Counted from the stretch's first letter, positions 17,096 through 25,511 are shown. The stretch: 64,000 nucleotides of DNA from Winogradskya humida (GCF_016862215.1 NZ_BOMN01000098.1:21660-85659); one strand, 5' to 3'. The notes: a model not told the origin generated them from the letters alone. Numbers and translations: made by a program.

Positions 17096-17150
17096 CCAAC
17101 GAACTAGTTGGTTGGTCGACCGTACCACTAGGGCAACCATCTAGTTGGTT
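17096..17150. promoter_or_regulatory. Two dyad operators in the adh/tetR divergent promoter
   Basis: Two inverted repeats are centred on CTAG. Site 1 (17096-17115) is CCAAC-G-AACTAGTT-G-GTTGG. Site 2 (17135-17150) is AACCA-T-CTAG-T-TGGTT. Their centres are 37 bp apart. They share the half-site CTAGTTGGTT and fit a TetR-family dimer, presumably the product of the gene at 17173, repressing itself and the former dehydrogenase gene. Confidence 0.7.
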
Positions 17151-17172
17151 TGTCCCCTGTTAAGGTCGCCAC

Positions 17173-17748
17173 ATGGCAGACGGACAGGCATCGCGACGCC
17201 GCCTCCTCGACGCGGCCGCCGCCGAGTTCGCCACCTGGGGCCTGGCCGGCGCCCGCGTCGACCGCATCGCCACCACTTCCAAGGTCAACAAGCAGCAGAT
17301 GTACGCCTGGTTCGGCAACAAGACCGACCTCTTCGACGCCATCTGGACGGAATCCGTCAACGAGATCGTCGACGCGGTCCCCTTGACCGCCGACGACCTC
17401 CCCGGCTACGCGACCCGCCTGTACGACGCGTACCTCGGCAGCCCCCACCTCGTCCGGCTGAGCGCCTGGGCCCGCCTCGAACGCATCCCCACGGGCAACC
17501 TGTACGCCCACATGGCCAAGAGCGACGAGAAGAAGCACCAGTCGATCGCCGACGCCCAGGCAGCGGGTCACATCGACACCGGCTACGCCCCGCAGGACGT
17601 CCACTCGCTGGTCATCGCCATGTCCATGGCCTGGTCCCCGGCGAGCACCCTGGTCGCGGCGAGCCCCGAGGACACCGCCACGGAGCACGCCCGCCGCAAG
17701 AAAGCGCTGGCCACGGCCGTCGACGGAGCATTCCGCCCGAAGTCCTGA
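17173..17748 (+). CDS. TetR-family transcriptional regulator
   Basis: A 191-residue repressor. The N-terminal helix-turn-helix is typical: SRRRLLDAAAAEFATWGLAGARVDRIATTSKVNKQQMYAWFGNKTDLFDAIW (about 7-58). The C-terminal ligand domain resembles the TetR_C group found next to alcohol dehydrogenase or redox genes. It diverges from the decayed dehydrogenase gene, and two CTAG-centred dyads lie between them. It is intact although its likely target is not, which suggests the target decayed recently or that it has other targets. Confidence 0.88.
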   Translation: MADGQASRRRLLDAAAAEFATWGLAGARVDRIATTSKVNKQQMYAWFGNKTDLFDAIWTESVNEIVDAVPLTADDLPGYATRLYDAYLGSPHLVRLSAWARLERIPTGNLYAHMAKSDEKKHQSIADAQAAGHIDTGYAPQDVHSLVIAMSMAWSPASTLVAASPEDTATEHARRKKALATAVDGAFRPKS

Positions 17749-17754
17749 CCGCCT

Positions 17755-17802
17755 GCCGGGCTGGCCGCGCGCCGGGCTGGCCGCGCGCCGGGCTGGCCGC
17801 GG
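17755..17802. repeat. Three tandem 16-bp GC-rich repeats
   Basis: GCCGGGCTGGCCGCGC at 17755-17770, 17771-17786 and 17787-17802 (last base changed). It lies just after the tetR stop, in the convergent gap to the monooxygenase gene. Confidence 0.85.
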
Positions 17803-17815
17803 GTCTCGCCCATTT

Positions 17816-17846
17816 AGGTTGTGCACAATTAAATTGTGCACAACCT
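17816..17846. promoter_or_regulatory. Perfect 31-bp A/T-rich palindrome
   Basis: A 15-bp inverted repeat (17816-17830 with 17832-17846) around a single A. It contains TTGTGCACAA in both arms, like MarR/OhrR-type operators. It is in a convergent gap between tetR and the monooxygenase gene, where no promoter is expected. It could be a bidirectional terminator, an orphan operator or a left-over from a lost gene. CCGAA and CCGG simple repeats follow to 17884. Confidence 0.6.
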
Positions 17847-17887
17847 TTCGCCGAACCGAACCGAACCGGCCGGCCGGCCGGCCTTGG

Positions 17888-19633
17888 TCAGCGGTCGAGG
17901 AGCTCGGTCAGGACGCGGGACAGCTCCTGGGACGGGCCGGCGGCGAGGTGGGCGGAGCGCCAGGCGACGTGCGCGTCCGGGCGTACCAGGACACAGCCGT
18001 CCTCGCCGACCTCCCGCAGCCGGGCCCAGTCGTCGTAGAGATCGGTGAGGTCCGCGCCGGGCCCGATGACAACGGCCTCGAGCTTGACGCCGAGCTGGTC
18101 CGCCACCTTGGCCGCGGCCTGCACCCACGCCCGCCCGGTGATGCCGGTGAGCAGCACGAACCGCCCCTTGCCCGCCACGTCCAGCGTGCTCACCTTGTGC
18201 CCGTCACGGCCGAGCCAGCAGTGCGGCAGCCGCGCCCCCGGCCACGTGGTCGGGTGGTAGAAGAGCTCAGGATCGCGTGTGTACGCGGGCTCCGGCGACC
18301 CGTCGGAAACGATCGCGCGGGAGGCGTACCGTTGCCCGAGCTCGACCCCGTGCGCGTTGAACTCGTAGTCCTTCAGCTCGAGCGCCGTCCGCAACTGCTC
18401 GCGCCGGGCCGCGCCTTCCGGTGAGTCGTCCCCGCGGGCGGCGATGGCCTGCTGCATCTGCGTCACGTCCTGGTCGCCCCGCACACCGAGCGCCGCGAGG
18501 ATCGCCCCGAACTCCTCGATGCTCTTGTTGGCCCGGAGCACGATCTGCTTGCCGACCGGCGCGCGCTCGGCGTCGAAGCTGTCGAGCAGCCCCTCCCCCG
18601 CCTTGCCACTGAGCACATGCGCGAGCTTCCACGCCAGGTTGTACGAGTCCTGGATGGACGTGTTGGACCCGAGCCCGTTCGACGGCGGGTGCCGGTGCAC
18701 CGCGTCGCCGACGGCGAAGACCCGGCCCTCGCGGTAGCGCTCGGCGTACATCTTGTTGTTGCCCCACAACGACAGCGACCGGATGACCACCGGCACGGAG
18801 TCGTCACCGATCAGGCTGTGCACGATGCCGGTGGCCATCTCGTCGTCGAGCTTCGGCGGCGGCCCGATGATGTCGTAGCCCCACGTGATCAGCCATTCGT
18901 TCCACGGCCGGACCATCCGTACCAGCCCGAGCCCGATGCCGCCGATGGTCGCGCCCGGCTGCAGCACCCAGTAGAGGACGCTGGGCCGGTGGGCGACGAA
19001 CGTGCTGAGGTCGGCGTGGAAGACAATGTTCATGCTGCCGGCGACGTCCATCTGCCCCGCCATGGGCAGCTCCAGATCGGCGGCGACCTTGCTCCGGCCG
19101 CCGTCCGCGGCGATCACGTACTTCGCGCGGATGACGTACTCGTGACCGGAGATGCGGTCCCGGACCCGCACGCTGACCCCGTCGGCGTCCTGCTCCAGCG
19201 ACACGTACTCGGTGTCGAACCGGATCCGGCTCCCGCGCGCCGCCGCATGCCCGATGAGCAGCGGCTCGAACAGCGTCTGCGGCAGGTCGCAGTTGAGGGA
19301 GGGGCTCGCCAGCCGGTAGTCGGCCTCGCGCGCCGGGTGGGTGCCCCAGGTGCGTACCCGGCCGATCTCGTCACCGGCCAGGCTGCTGCAGAAGACGGTG
19401 TCACCCATCAGGTGATGCGGCGTCGCCTCGGCGAGCACCTCGTCCTCGATGCCCATGTCCCGCATGATCTCGACCGTGCGCTGGTTGGTGATGTGCGCGC
19501 GCGGGGTGTTCGCAGTCCAGCGGTACTTCGTGACGACGATGTGCTCCACGCCGTAGGTGGCCAGGAACAGCGCGGCGGACGCGCCGGCCGGGCCGCTGCC
19601 GATCACCAGGACGCCGGTCTGCAGCTCGGTCAT
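17888..19633 (-). CDS. FAD-dependent aromatic hydroxylase (resorcinol/phenol monooxygenase type)
   Basis: A 581-residue class A flavoprotein. The FAD-binding motif VLVIGSGPAGASAALFLA opens the protein, the DG motif is VIAADGGRS, and the GD motif is GRVFAVGDAVHRHPPSNGLGSNTSIQDSYNLAWKLA (about 300-335). The thioredoxin-like C-terminal domain of phenol hydroxylases/TfdB follows (about 430-581). Encoded directly after the maleylacetate reductase/hydroxyquinol dioxygenase fusion with an ATGA overlap, it most likely hydroxylates resorcinol or a similar phenol to hydroxyquinol. The corynebacterial resorcinol operon has the same functions. Exact substrate is inference. Confidence 0.88.
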   Translation of the reverse strand: MTELQTGVLVIGSGPAGASAALFLATYGVEHIVVTKYRWTANTPRAHITNQRTVEIMRDMGIEDEVLAEATPHHLMGDTVFCSSLAGDEIGRVRTWGTHPAREADYRLASPSLNCDLPQTLFEPLLIGHAAARGSRIRFDTEYVSLEQDADGVSVRVRDRISGHEYVIRAKYVIAADGGRSKVAADLELPMAGQMDVAGSMNIVFHADLSTFVAHRPSVLYWVLQPGATIGGIGLGLVRMVRPWNEWLITWGYDIIGPPPKLDDEMATGIVHSLIGDDSVPVVIRSLSLWGNNKMYAERYREGRVFAVGDAVHRHPPSNGLGSNTSIQDSYNLAWKLAHVLSGKAGEGLLDSFDAERAPVGKQIVLRANKSIEEFGAILAALGVRGDQDVTQMQQAIAARGDDSPEGAARREQLRTALELKDYEFNAHGVELGQRYASRAIVSDGSPEPAYTRDPELFYHPTTWPGARLPHCWLGRDGHKVSTLDVAGKGRFVLLTGITGRAWVQAAAKVADQLGVKLEAVVIGPGADLTDLYDDWARLREVGEDGCVLVRPDAHVAWRSAHLAAGPSQELSRVLTELLDR

Positions 19634-21516
19634 GCGGGCTCCCCAAGGTCGATGAGAACAATGTCGAACTGCGCGCGGGTCCAGGTGCCGTCGAGCTCCC
19701 GTCCCGTGGGATTCGGGGTGTCCGGCTCCTGCTCGGTGAAGTCCACGACCAGGGATTCCTTGACGCCGAAGACCGCGTCGGAGTCCTGGTAGGTGTCACC
19801 GCGTACGAATATGTGTGTCACCAGCCGGTGGAAGCCCGCCGCCGTGACCATGAAGTGCAGGTGCGCCGCGCGCATGGGCCCGCGGCCTGCCGCGGTGAGC
19901 AGATCCCCCACCGGGCCGTCATGAGGGATGGGGTACGGCGTGGGCGTCACACACCAGAACCCGTAACGCCCCCGCTCGTCGGTGAGAAGATGCCCGCGCC
20001 CCGCCGTACGGTCGTCGCCGTACTGCACGTCGTACCGCCCGTCCTCGTCCGCCTCCCACACGTCGATACGCGCACCCGCGACCGGCCGCCCGTCGCCACC
20101 GCGGACCACGCCGTCCACCCAGCACGGCTGCCCGTTGGCCTCCTGCGCGAGGTCACCGCCGTACGGCACGGCGGGAGCCCCGGCGACGAAGAACGGCCCG
20201 AACACCGTCGCCTCGGTGGCACCCGGCTCCGGCGGCTGGTTCACCGCGATCGTCAGCATCGACAGGCCGAGCACGTCGGAGAGCAGGATGAACTCCTGCC
20301 GCCGGTCGTCCGTGATGTGCCCGGAGCGGGTCAGGAACCCGATCGCGGCCTCCCATTCGGCCTCGGTGAGCCGCACATCGCGGACGAACGCGTGCGAGTG
20401 CCGGACGAGCGCCTCCATCACTTCCTTGAACCGCGGCTCGGGAGCGTCCGCGAAGCTCCGCAGCACCTGATCGGTCACGTACTGCTCGCGCCGCGCGGCC
20501 TCACCCGACGGTCCCGCCGTGGGAATCCGACCGGACCAGGCGTCCCGGATCAGGTGGTCCGCGACGGCGAGGGGGACGGAAGCGGCCTCCACGACCAGAC
20601 GTGCGGCCTCCCCCAGGGCGGATTCCGGCATGCCGAGGTCCCGCAGCGCGCGTGGCGCCCCGATCGCGTCGTACAGAGCGAGCAACTCGGTGAGCGCATC
20701 GGCCGTGCCTTTGTACGCAAGCACGTGCGGCAACACCACCGCGTGGGTCTGCGCGTGCGGCAGGTTGTAGGCGCCGCCGAGCACGTGGCAGATCTTGTGG
20801 TGCAGCCCGGAGCCGGCCCCGGCGAAACTCAGCCCGGCGAGGTAGGCGCCGTACAGAACCTGCGTGCGCCCGGCCAGGTCCTTGCCGTCCGCGTGCACGA
20901 GCGGCAGACCGGCCATGAGCGAGCGTGCACCCTCGCGCGCCAGGGCGGTGTCGACCGGGTTCGCCTGCGGGGCCCACTGCGAGTCGATGCAGTGCGCGAG
21001 CGCGTTGAGCCCGCTCGCGACGGTCAGCTCGGGCGGCAGGCCGAGGGTCAGCTCGGGGTCGTAGATGACGGTCCGGGGCAGCACTCGCGGGTCGGTGCCG
21101 GTCGTTTTGCGGCCCGCTTCGGTGAGGCCCCAGACCGGGGTCACCTCGCTGCCGGCGTACGTGGTGGGGACGGCGAGGATCGGCAGGCCGCTGGTGAGCG
21201 CGACGGCTTTGGCCGTACCCGTGGTCGAACCGCCCCCGATGCTGAGCAGGAGGTCCGCGCCCGCAGAGACGGCCTGTTCCCGGGCCCGCCCGGCGGCCTC
21301 GACAGGAACGTGCATCCGGACGTCGGCGACGAACCCCGCCACCGGAAGCTGCGCGGTCAACTCCTCGGCCAGCTGCCGTGAGGCCTTTCCGGCGACGACG
21401 AGTACGCGCTTCGAGCCGAGCCGTTCGATCTCGGCACCGAGCTGGGAGCGGGCGGCGCCGGCACCGAAGACGACCCGCTGGCCGTTGGTCTGACGCTCGA
21501 AGGGGACGAGGGACAT
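19630..21516 (-). CDS. Fused maleylacetate reductase - hydroxyquinol 1,2-dioxygenase
   Basis: One 628-residue chain holds two consecutive pathway enzymes. Residues 1 to about 355 are an iron-alcohol-dehydrogenase-fold maleylacetate reductase (LLSIGGGSTTGTAKAVALTS, PTTYAGSEVT, HHKICHVLGGAYNLPHAQTHA). About 370-628 is an intradiol dioxygenase with iron ligands Tyr in GRYDVQYGD (about 494), Tyr in TPYPIP (about 528) and His-x-His in RAAHLHF (about 552). The dioxygenase opens hydroxyquinol to maleylacetate, which the reductase turns into 3-oxoadipate. AGGAG sits 5 bases before the ATG at 21516. The stop overlaps the hydroxylase start (ATGA). No stop codon or frame change separates the two parts. 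Confidence 0.92.
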   Translation of the reverse strand: MSLVPFERQTNGQRVVFGAGAARSQLGAEIERLGSKRVLVVAGKASRQLAEELTAQLPVAGFVADVRMHVPVEAAGRAREQAVSAGADLLLSIGGGSTTGTAKAVALTSGLPILAVPTTYAGSEVTPVWGLTEAGRKTTGTDPRVLPRTVIYDPELTLGLPPELTVASGLNALAHCIDSQWAPQANPVDTALAREGARSLMAGLPLVHADGKDLAGRTQVLYGAYLAGLSFAGAGSGLHHKICHVLGGAYNLPHAQTHAVVLPHVLAYKGTADALTELLALYDAIGAPRALRDLGMPESALGEAARLVVEAASVPLAVADHLIRDAWSGRIPTAGPSGEAARREQYVTDQVLRSFADAPEPRFKEVMEALVRHSHAFVRDVRLTEAEWEAAIGFLTRSGHITDDRRQEFILLSDVLGLSMLTIAVNQPPEPGATEATVFGPFFVAGAPAVPYGGDLAQEANGQPCWVDGVVRGGDGRPVAGARIDVWEADEDGRYDVQYGDDRTAGRGHLLTDERGRYGFWCVTPTPYPIPHDGPVGDLLTAAGRGPMRAAHLHFMVTAAGFHRLVTHIFVRGDTYQDSDAVFGVKESLVVDFTEQEPDTPNPTGRELDGTWTRAQFDIVLIDLGEPA

Positions 21517-21576
21517 GAGTGCTCCTGTGATCGCGGTCACGACGGAGGCCGATGTGCCCACTCTCCCCGGAGCGTG

Positions 21577-21613
21577 CGATACGAACAATATGTATCGGGC
21601 GCATTTACGATAC
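21577..21613. promoter_or_regulatory. LysR-type operator between the hydroxyquinol operon and its regulator
   Basis: CGATAC (21577-21582) and GTATCG (21592-21597) form a perfect inverted repeat with a 9-base spacer. A third CGATAC half-site lies at 21608-21613, nearer the regulator start. This is the usual layout of a LysR recognition site plus activation half-site in a divergent promoter. Confidence 0.65.
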
Positions 21614-21622
21614 GTTTCCGAT

Positions 21623-22564
21623 ATGGATATCCGGCAGCTCCGCTACCTCGTGACGGTCGTGCACGAGCGATCGGTGTCGCGGGCGGCCGAACGGCTCGCC
21701 ATGACGCAGCCCCCGCTGAGCGCGGCGATCGCTCAGCTCGAGCGGGAGCTGGGCGTACCGCTGCTGGAACGGCACCCTCGCGGGGTCGAGCCCACCGAGG
21801 CCGGCCGGTATCTGATCGAGCAGGCCACCCAGATCCTCGAGTCCATGGAGGCAGCCGCCGCCACGGTCCGCGCCGTCGGCACCGGTCGCCGCGGACGGCT
21901 CACGATCGCGGCGTCCCCCGCGATCGCCCAGGATCTGCTGCCCGCCGTGCTGGGCCAGTTCGACGAGACGTCACCCGAGGTGACGACGGAGATCCACGAC
22001 GCCGCGGATCCTGACGTCGTGACCCGGGTACGCGATCGGGACAGCGACGTGGGCCTGGTCTACTGCGCGAACGCGGCCGAGCTCGACCGGCTGACCCGCC
22101 GCGATCTGGACGTGGCCCTGATCCGCCGGGAACCGCTCGTCGCCGTCGTCCACGAGCGGCCCGCCTCGCCGATCCTGGAGCATCTGGCCGACGAACGCTG
22201 GATCCTGCCGACCGCACACCCCGGCTTCCCCGGTCTTGGCGACGTGGTGGAGCGCGCCTGGGCCCGGGCCGCCCTCCACCCGCAGAGCCGTCGCCATGTC
22301 GCGAGCCCCGTCACCGCGATCCGGCTGGCGGTCACCACCCGGGCGGTGACCCTCGTCCCGTCCTCGCTGACCTCGTTCGCCGAAGGCCTGGGGGCGCACG
22401 TGCTCCCCCTGAGCGACCCGCTCACCTCCGTCGAGGCCGCTGTCCTCTGGCGGCGGCACGAGCGCCGTTCCCCCGTGCTCGCGCATTTCCTGCGGGCGGC
22501 CTTGTGGACCCGCGAACCCGATCGCCTCGAACCCGCGCACCGCACCGGACCCTCAGATGGTTAA
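21623..22564 (+). CDS. LysR-family regulator of the hydroxyquinol operon
   Basis: A 313-residue regulator. The winged helix-turn-helix is MDIRQLRYLVTVVHERSVSRAAERLAMTQPPLSAAIAQLERELGVPLLERHPRGVEPTEAG (about 1-62); the rest is a periplasmic-binding-like effector domain (RGRLTIAASPAIAQDLLPAVL onwards). The ATG at 21623 starts exactly at MDIRQLRYL. The longer open frame reaches into the divergent promoter. It sits divergently from the fused dioxygenase/reductase gene, and a pathway intermediate such as an aromatic or muconate-like acid is the likely effector. Confidence 0.88.
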   Translation: MDIRQLRYLVTVVHERSVSRAAERLAMTQPPLSAAIAQLERELGVPLLERHPRGVEPTEAGRYLIEQATQILESMEAAAATVRAVGTGRRGRLTIAASPAIAQDLLPAVLGQFDETSPEVTTEIHDAADPDVVTRVRDRDSDVGLVYCANAAELDRLTRRDLDVALIRREPLVAVVHERPASPILEHLADERWILPTAHPGFPGLGDVVERAWARAALHPQSRRHVASPVTAIRLAVTTRAVTLVPSSLTSFAEGLGAHVLPLSDPLTSVEAAVLWRRHERRSPVLAHFLRAALWTREPDRLEPAHRTGPSDG

Positions 22565-22627
22565 CAGCGGGTTCACAGCTCACTAAGGCGTAATGGACGC
22601 GTCGTTACCGCCGGATGAGGGACCTTC

Positions 22628-22693
22628 GTGAACCAGCTCCTGGTCGTCGCCGCCGACCTCGTCGCCATCGCCCTGCTCACCTTCGGGAGCTGA
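22628..22693 (+). pseudogene. Truncated start of a DUF4956 membrane-protein gene
   Basis: From the GTG at 22628, with GAGGGA just upstream, only 21 codons remain before a TGA: MNQLLVVAADLVAIALLTFGS. This matches the conserved N-terminus of actinobacterial DUF4956 proteins, which normally have about 200 residues and continue LYFPRYRRRD after TFG. The gene is cut after TFG and joined directly to the N-terminal coding region of a carbohydrate-binding protein. The family match is from memory. Confidence 0.6.
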
Positions 22694-23640
22694 TCGCCGC
22701 CGTCAGCTCCGCAGTTCTGGCCGCCGCCGCGCTCACCGCCCGCACCGACGACAAGGACAGCGACACCCCGCCGACCGCGCAGACGAGCGCGGCGGCCACG
22801 GTCGACGCCGGCCAGGACGCGGCCACCGTGCTCGCCGCGAACAAAGCCGTGCACAGTGACGGCTCGGTCCACCTCCACGGCGTCGCGCTGACGGCGGCGA
22901 GCGGCGATGACGGCGTACACGCGGAGGATGCTCTTCGTATTGACGCCGGGAGAGTGACGATCACCGGGAGCAACGAGGGTCTCGAAGCGGCCCACATCGC
23001 CGTCGCGGGCGGCACGGCGTCCGTGACCTCCAGCGACGACGGTGTGAACGGGTCGGGGGAAAGCGAAGGGGACAGCGAAGGAGGCGGAGGAGGCGAGCAG
23101 GTCGGCGACTTCGACGTCACCGTCTCCGGCGGCACCCTGATCATCAACGCGGACGGCGACGGCCTCGACTCCAACGGCACCGCGTCGATCACCGGCGGCA
23201 CCGTCGTCGTGAACGGCCCGACCGAGAGGAACAACGGCGCCCTGGACGTCAACGGTGCCTTCACCATCAGCGGCGGCATCCTGATCGCGGCGGGGAGCTC
23301 GGGCATGCCGGTGGCACCGGGCACGGACTCGACGCAGGCCTGGCTCTCGGCGACCCTCGCCTCCACCGTCCCGGCCGGCACGACCCTGTACGTGACCGAC
23401 GCCAACGGCAAACCGCTCGCCACGTTCGTCACGAGCAAGGACATGCAGAACCTCGTGTACTCGTCGTCCACGCTCACCAAGGACGGCAAGTACACGATCT
23501 ACTCGGGCGGCAAGGCCTCAGGGACGAGCACCGGCGGCCTGTCCGCCTCGGGCACCCTGGGCTCGGCGAAGAAGCTGACCACCGTCACCGCGGGAGTCGC
23601 TCCCGAGGGCGGCTTCGGCGGCCGCCGCCCGGGCCGGTAG
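22694..23640 (+). pseudogene. Remnant of a secreted carbohydrate-binding-domain (Cthe_2159-like) protein
   Basis: The frame can be opened only by reading out of frame through the DUF4956 remnant, so the gene has lost its own start. What remains begins at a signal-peptide-like stretch (IAAVSSAVLAAAALTAR) in which Arg stands where a lipobox Cys would be expected. It then jumps to the C-terminal half of a beta-helix (GDDGVHAEDALRIDAGRVTITGSNEGLEAAHIAVAGGTASVTSSDDGVNGSG). The repeated GDDGVH and SGGT turns are typical of the family, but the central part usually present between AANKAVH and GDDGVH is missing. Two deletions thus shaped this locus. If translated from an unusual start it could still fold in part. 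Confidence 0.6.
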
Positions 23641-23708
23641 GAAACGCTCGCCGAAGCCCGGGCCCGGGCCCGGGGAGACACGCTCACCGGCGCCCAGGTG
23701 GAGCCGGC

Positions 23709-24869
23709 TCATCGCAGGACGACGTTGTCGGGGTACAGCTTGCCGAGCAGCGCGAGCCTCACCAGGTCGTCCGGGTGGGCGGGCACACCGATCTCGGCGC
23801 CGTCCGTCCACACCAGGCCGTCAACGACAAGAACCGCCCCGATTTCAGGCGCCGCAACAGCTGCGGGGCGCCGATGGGCGAAGCGATGGCCGCGGAGGGC
23901 CTGGCCGAGATCGACCCGCGAGGTCTGCGCGCCACGAACAACCTCGATGGCAGCGGTACGAACCCCGCCAACGACCGGGCTCGCGACAACGCGAGCGCTC
24001 AGCACAGCATCCGGCACGTCTTCGGCAAGATCCTTCAGCGTTGTACCAAGATCCTGCAGCGGTGTACGAGGTGCCGCGTAGTAGTCCGCGTGCTCAGCGA
24101 CGTACGTCGCCGTTCCGGTGGTGACGCTGCCGGGCCGCCAGGACAACAGGTAGCGGGGTGCGGTGAGGACTGAACCGCCGACGACCGCCGGCAGCGCCGT
24201 ACCCGTGTCATGGTCGAAGCCGTAACCCGCCGGGCCGGACGTGCCGGTCACCACCGTGCGCGCGAAGGCCACGATGCTGGTGTGCCGGACCTGCCGGAAC
24301 ATCAGCTCGGCGAGGAATTTCTCCCGGGCGGCCTCGACGTGGCGCAGGCCCTGCGGGGTCACCAGCAGCGGTACCTCCGCCCAGTTGGTGAACGGCAGCA
24401 ACGCGTCGCGCAGCAGGACCATCTGGTGCAGCCACTCGTTGTAGAGCTGCATCCCCACCGGCCCGCCCCGGCTCCCGAGCAGCAGGTCCGCCGCGGCCGG
24501 GGTGAGCAGGTGCCCGTCGCAGTGACTACGGATTGCCAGCGGCCCACCGGGCAGCGGCACCGGCGCGTCCAGCGACTCGGCGAGGGCCCGCGATGCCCAT
24601 TGTGCCAGCGTCTCGCCGATCGTCCGGGCCTGCTCCGCGAGCTCGCGGGTGACCGGGGCAGCGTCGGCGTACCCGGAAAGTGGCAGTGACGTCTCCCGGG
24701 TGCCCAGGGCGAGCGTGGCGCGGATCTGTTCATCGAGGATGTGCGGGTCGACGTCGTCCGTGGCCTGCACGGCGCCCTGCAACAGGGGCCGGAGCTGGGC
24801 GAAGACGCTGTCCGCGGTGAGGTTCGCCCGCTCGGGCAGGGTGTTCCAGCGGTTGCCGCCGAGAGTCAT
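23709..24869 (-). CDS. Conserved-looking protein of unknown function under TetR control
   Basis: I do not recognise this 386-residue protein. It has no signal peptide or membrane span. It is mostly helical in the first 220 residues (for example REKFLAELMFRQVRHTSIVAFARTVV), with a beta-rich second half and a short duplication (LQDLGTTLKDLAED, encoded by two 21-bp units at 24027-24068). AGGAG lies 6 bases before the ATG at 24869. It is 50 bases downstream of a tetR gene on the same strand, and both genes have the same TetR-like site upstream, so it is almost certainly that regulator's target. Confidence 0.7.
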   Translation of the reverse strand: MTLGGNRWNTLPERANLTADSVFAQLRPLLQGAVQATDDVDPHILDEQIRATLALGTRETSLPLSGYADAAPVTRELAEQARTIGETLAQWASRALAESLDAPVPLPGGPLAIRSHCDGHLLTPAAADLLLGSRGGPVGMQLYNEWLHQMVLLRDALLPFTNWAEVPLLVTPQGLRHVEAAREKFLAELMFRQVRHTSIVAFARTVVTGTSGPAGYGFDHDTGTALPAVVGGSVLTAPRYLLSWRPGSVTTGTATYVAEHADYYAAPRTPLQDLGTTLKDLAEDVPDAVLSARVVASPVVGGVRTAAIEVVRGAQTSRVDLGQALRGHRFAHRRPAAVAAPEIGAVLVVDGLVWTDGAEIGVPAHPDDLVRLALLGKLYPDNVVLR

Positions 24870-24881
24870 GAGCCACTCCTT

Positions 24882-24903
24882 TTGTGGATCGTGCGATACA
24901 GAA
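24882..24903. promoter_or_regulatory. TetR-type site upstream of the unknown gene
   Basis: The 22-mer 24882-24903 (TTGTGGATCG then TGCGATACAGAA) contains the dyad GATCG-TG-CGATA and lies 13 bases before the start of the gene at 24869. It matches the site at 25512-25533 at about 16 of 22 positions. Confidence 0.5.
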
Positions 24904-24919
24904 TTTGGGCACGAGAAAA

Positions 24920-25495
24920 TCAGTCGAGGGTGGACAGCGCAATTTCCACGAGCGGTTCGAGCTCGCGCACCTCGGGCGTGACCTTCGAGACGACCAGCAG
25001 CCCGTTGAGAAAGGTGACGAGGAAGGCGGCCAGCGTGACCGGATCGCGGCCGGTCCGGATCTCGCCGCGTCTGCCCGCCGCGCGCAGCACCTCGGCGAGG
25101 GCATCCCTGCTGGCATCGAGCGTTTCGCGGACGGCCCGCGCGGTGGCGGTGTCGCCCGGCAGCCGTTCGGCGATCGCATTCACGAGGAGACAGCCCCGAG
25201 CGCCGTCGGTGGCGATGGCGACCCGTTCGAGCAGCATCGCCCGGATGACGGTGCGCGCGTCGCCGGACTCCTCCAGCGAGGCGAGCGCGTCGGCGGCCAG
25301 CGTCTCCCGGTATCGGGTCAGCGCCGCCCGATAGAGCCCGTCCTTGCTGCCGAACGCGGCGTAGAGCGACCCCTGCCCGACCCCGAGCGCCTCGGTGAGG
25401 TCGCGCACCGACGTCGCCTCATATCCGCGCAGCCAGAACAGCTCCATGGCACGCGCCACGGCGAGCTCCGTGTCGAACTCCCGCAACCGCGCCAT
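24920..25495 (-). CDS. TetR/AcrR-family transcriptional regulator
   Basis: A 191-residue repressor. The helix-turn-helix (ELAVARAMELFWLRGYEATSVRDLTEALGVGQGSLYAAFGSKDGLYRAAL, about 10-58) and the C-terminal domain with GARGCLLVNAIAERLPGD resemble the NemR/AcuR-like group that senses electrophiles; that group always carries GCL. Cys in GCLLVNA could be a redox or electrophile sensor. It precedes the unknown gene at 24869 in a probable two-gene transcript, with related operator-like sites before each gene. Confidence 0.86.
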   Translation of the reverse strand: MARLREFDTELAVARAMELFWLRGYEATSVRDLTEALGVGQGSLYAAFGSKDGLYRAALTRYRETLAADALASLEESGDARTVIRAMLLERVAIATDGARGCLLVNAIAERLPGDTATARAVRETLDASRDALAEVLRAAGRRGEIRTGRDPVTLAAFLVTFLNGLLVVSKVTPEVRELEPLVEIALSTLD

Positions 25496-25511
25496 GCCGA
25501 CACGCTACCTT

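Noticed and set aside
17816..17887. Tiny ORFs starting in the 31-bp palindrome
   Set aside because: They start on the symmetrical TTGTGCAC and run into the monooxygenase gene in antisense; no homology seen.
22615..22690. Using the ATG at 22615 as the true start of the carbohydrate-binding protein
   Set aside because: Its first 24 residues (MRDLREPAPGRRRRPRRHRP and on) are an out-of-frame reading of the DUF4956 gene start and would not act as a signal peptide.
23641..23708. CCCGGGCCCGGG-type run after the carbohydrate-binding remnant as a terminator
   Set aside because: It is a simple GC alternation that folds in many registers; no single clear stem.
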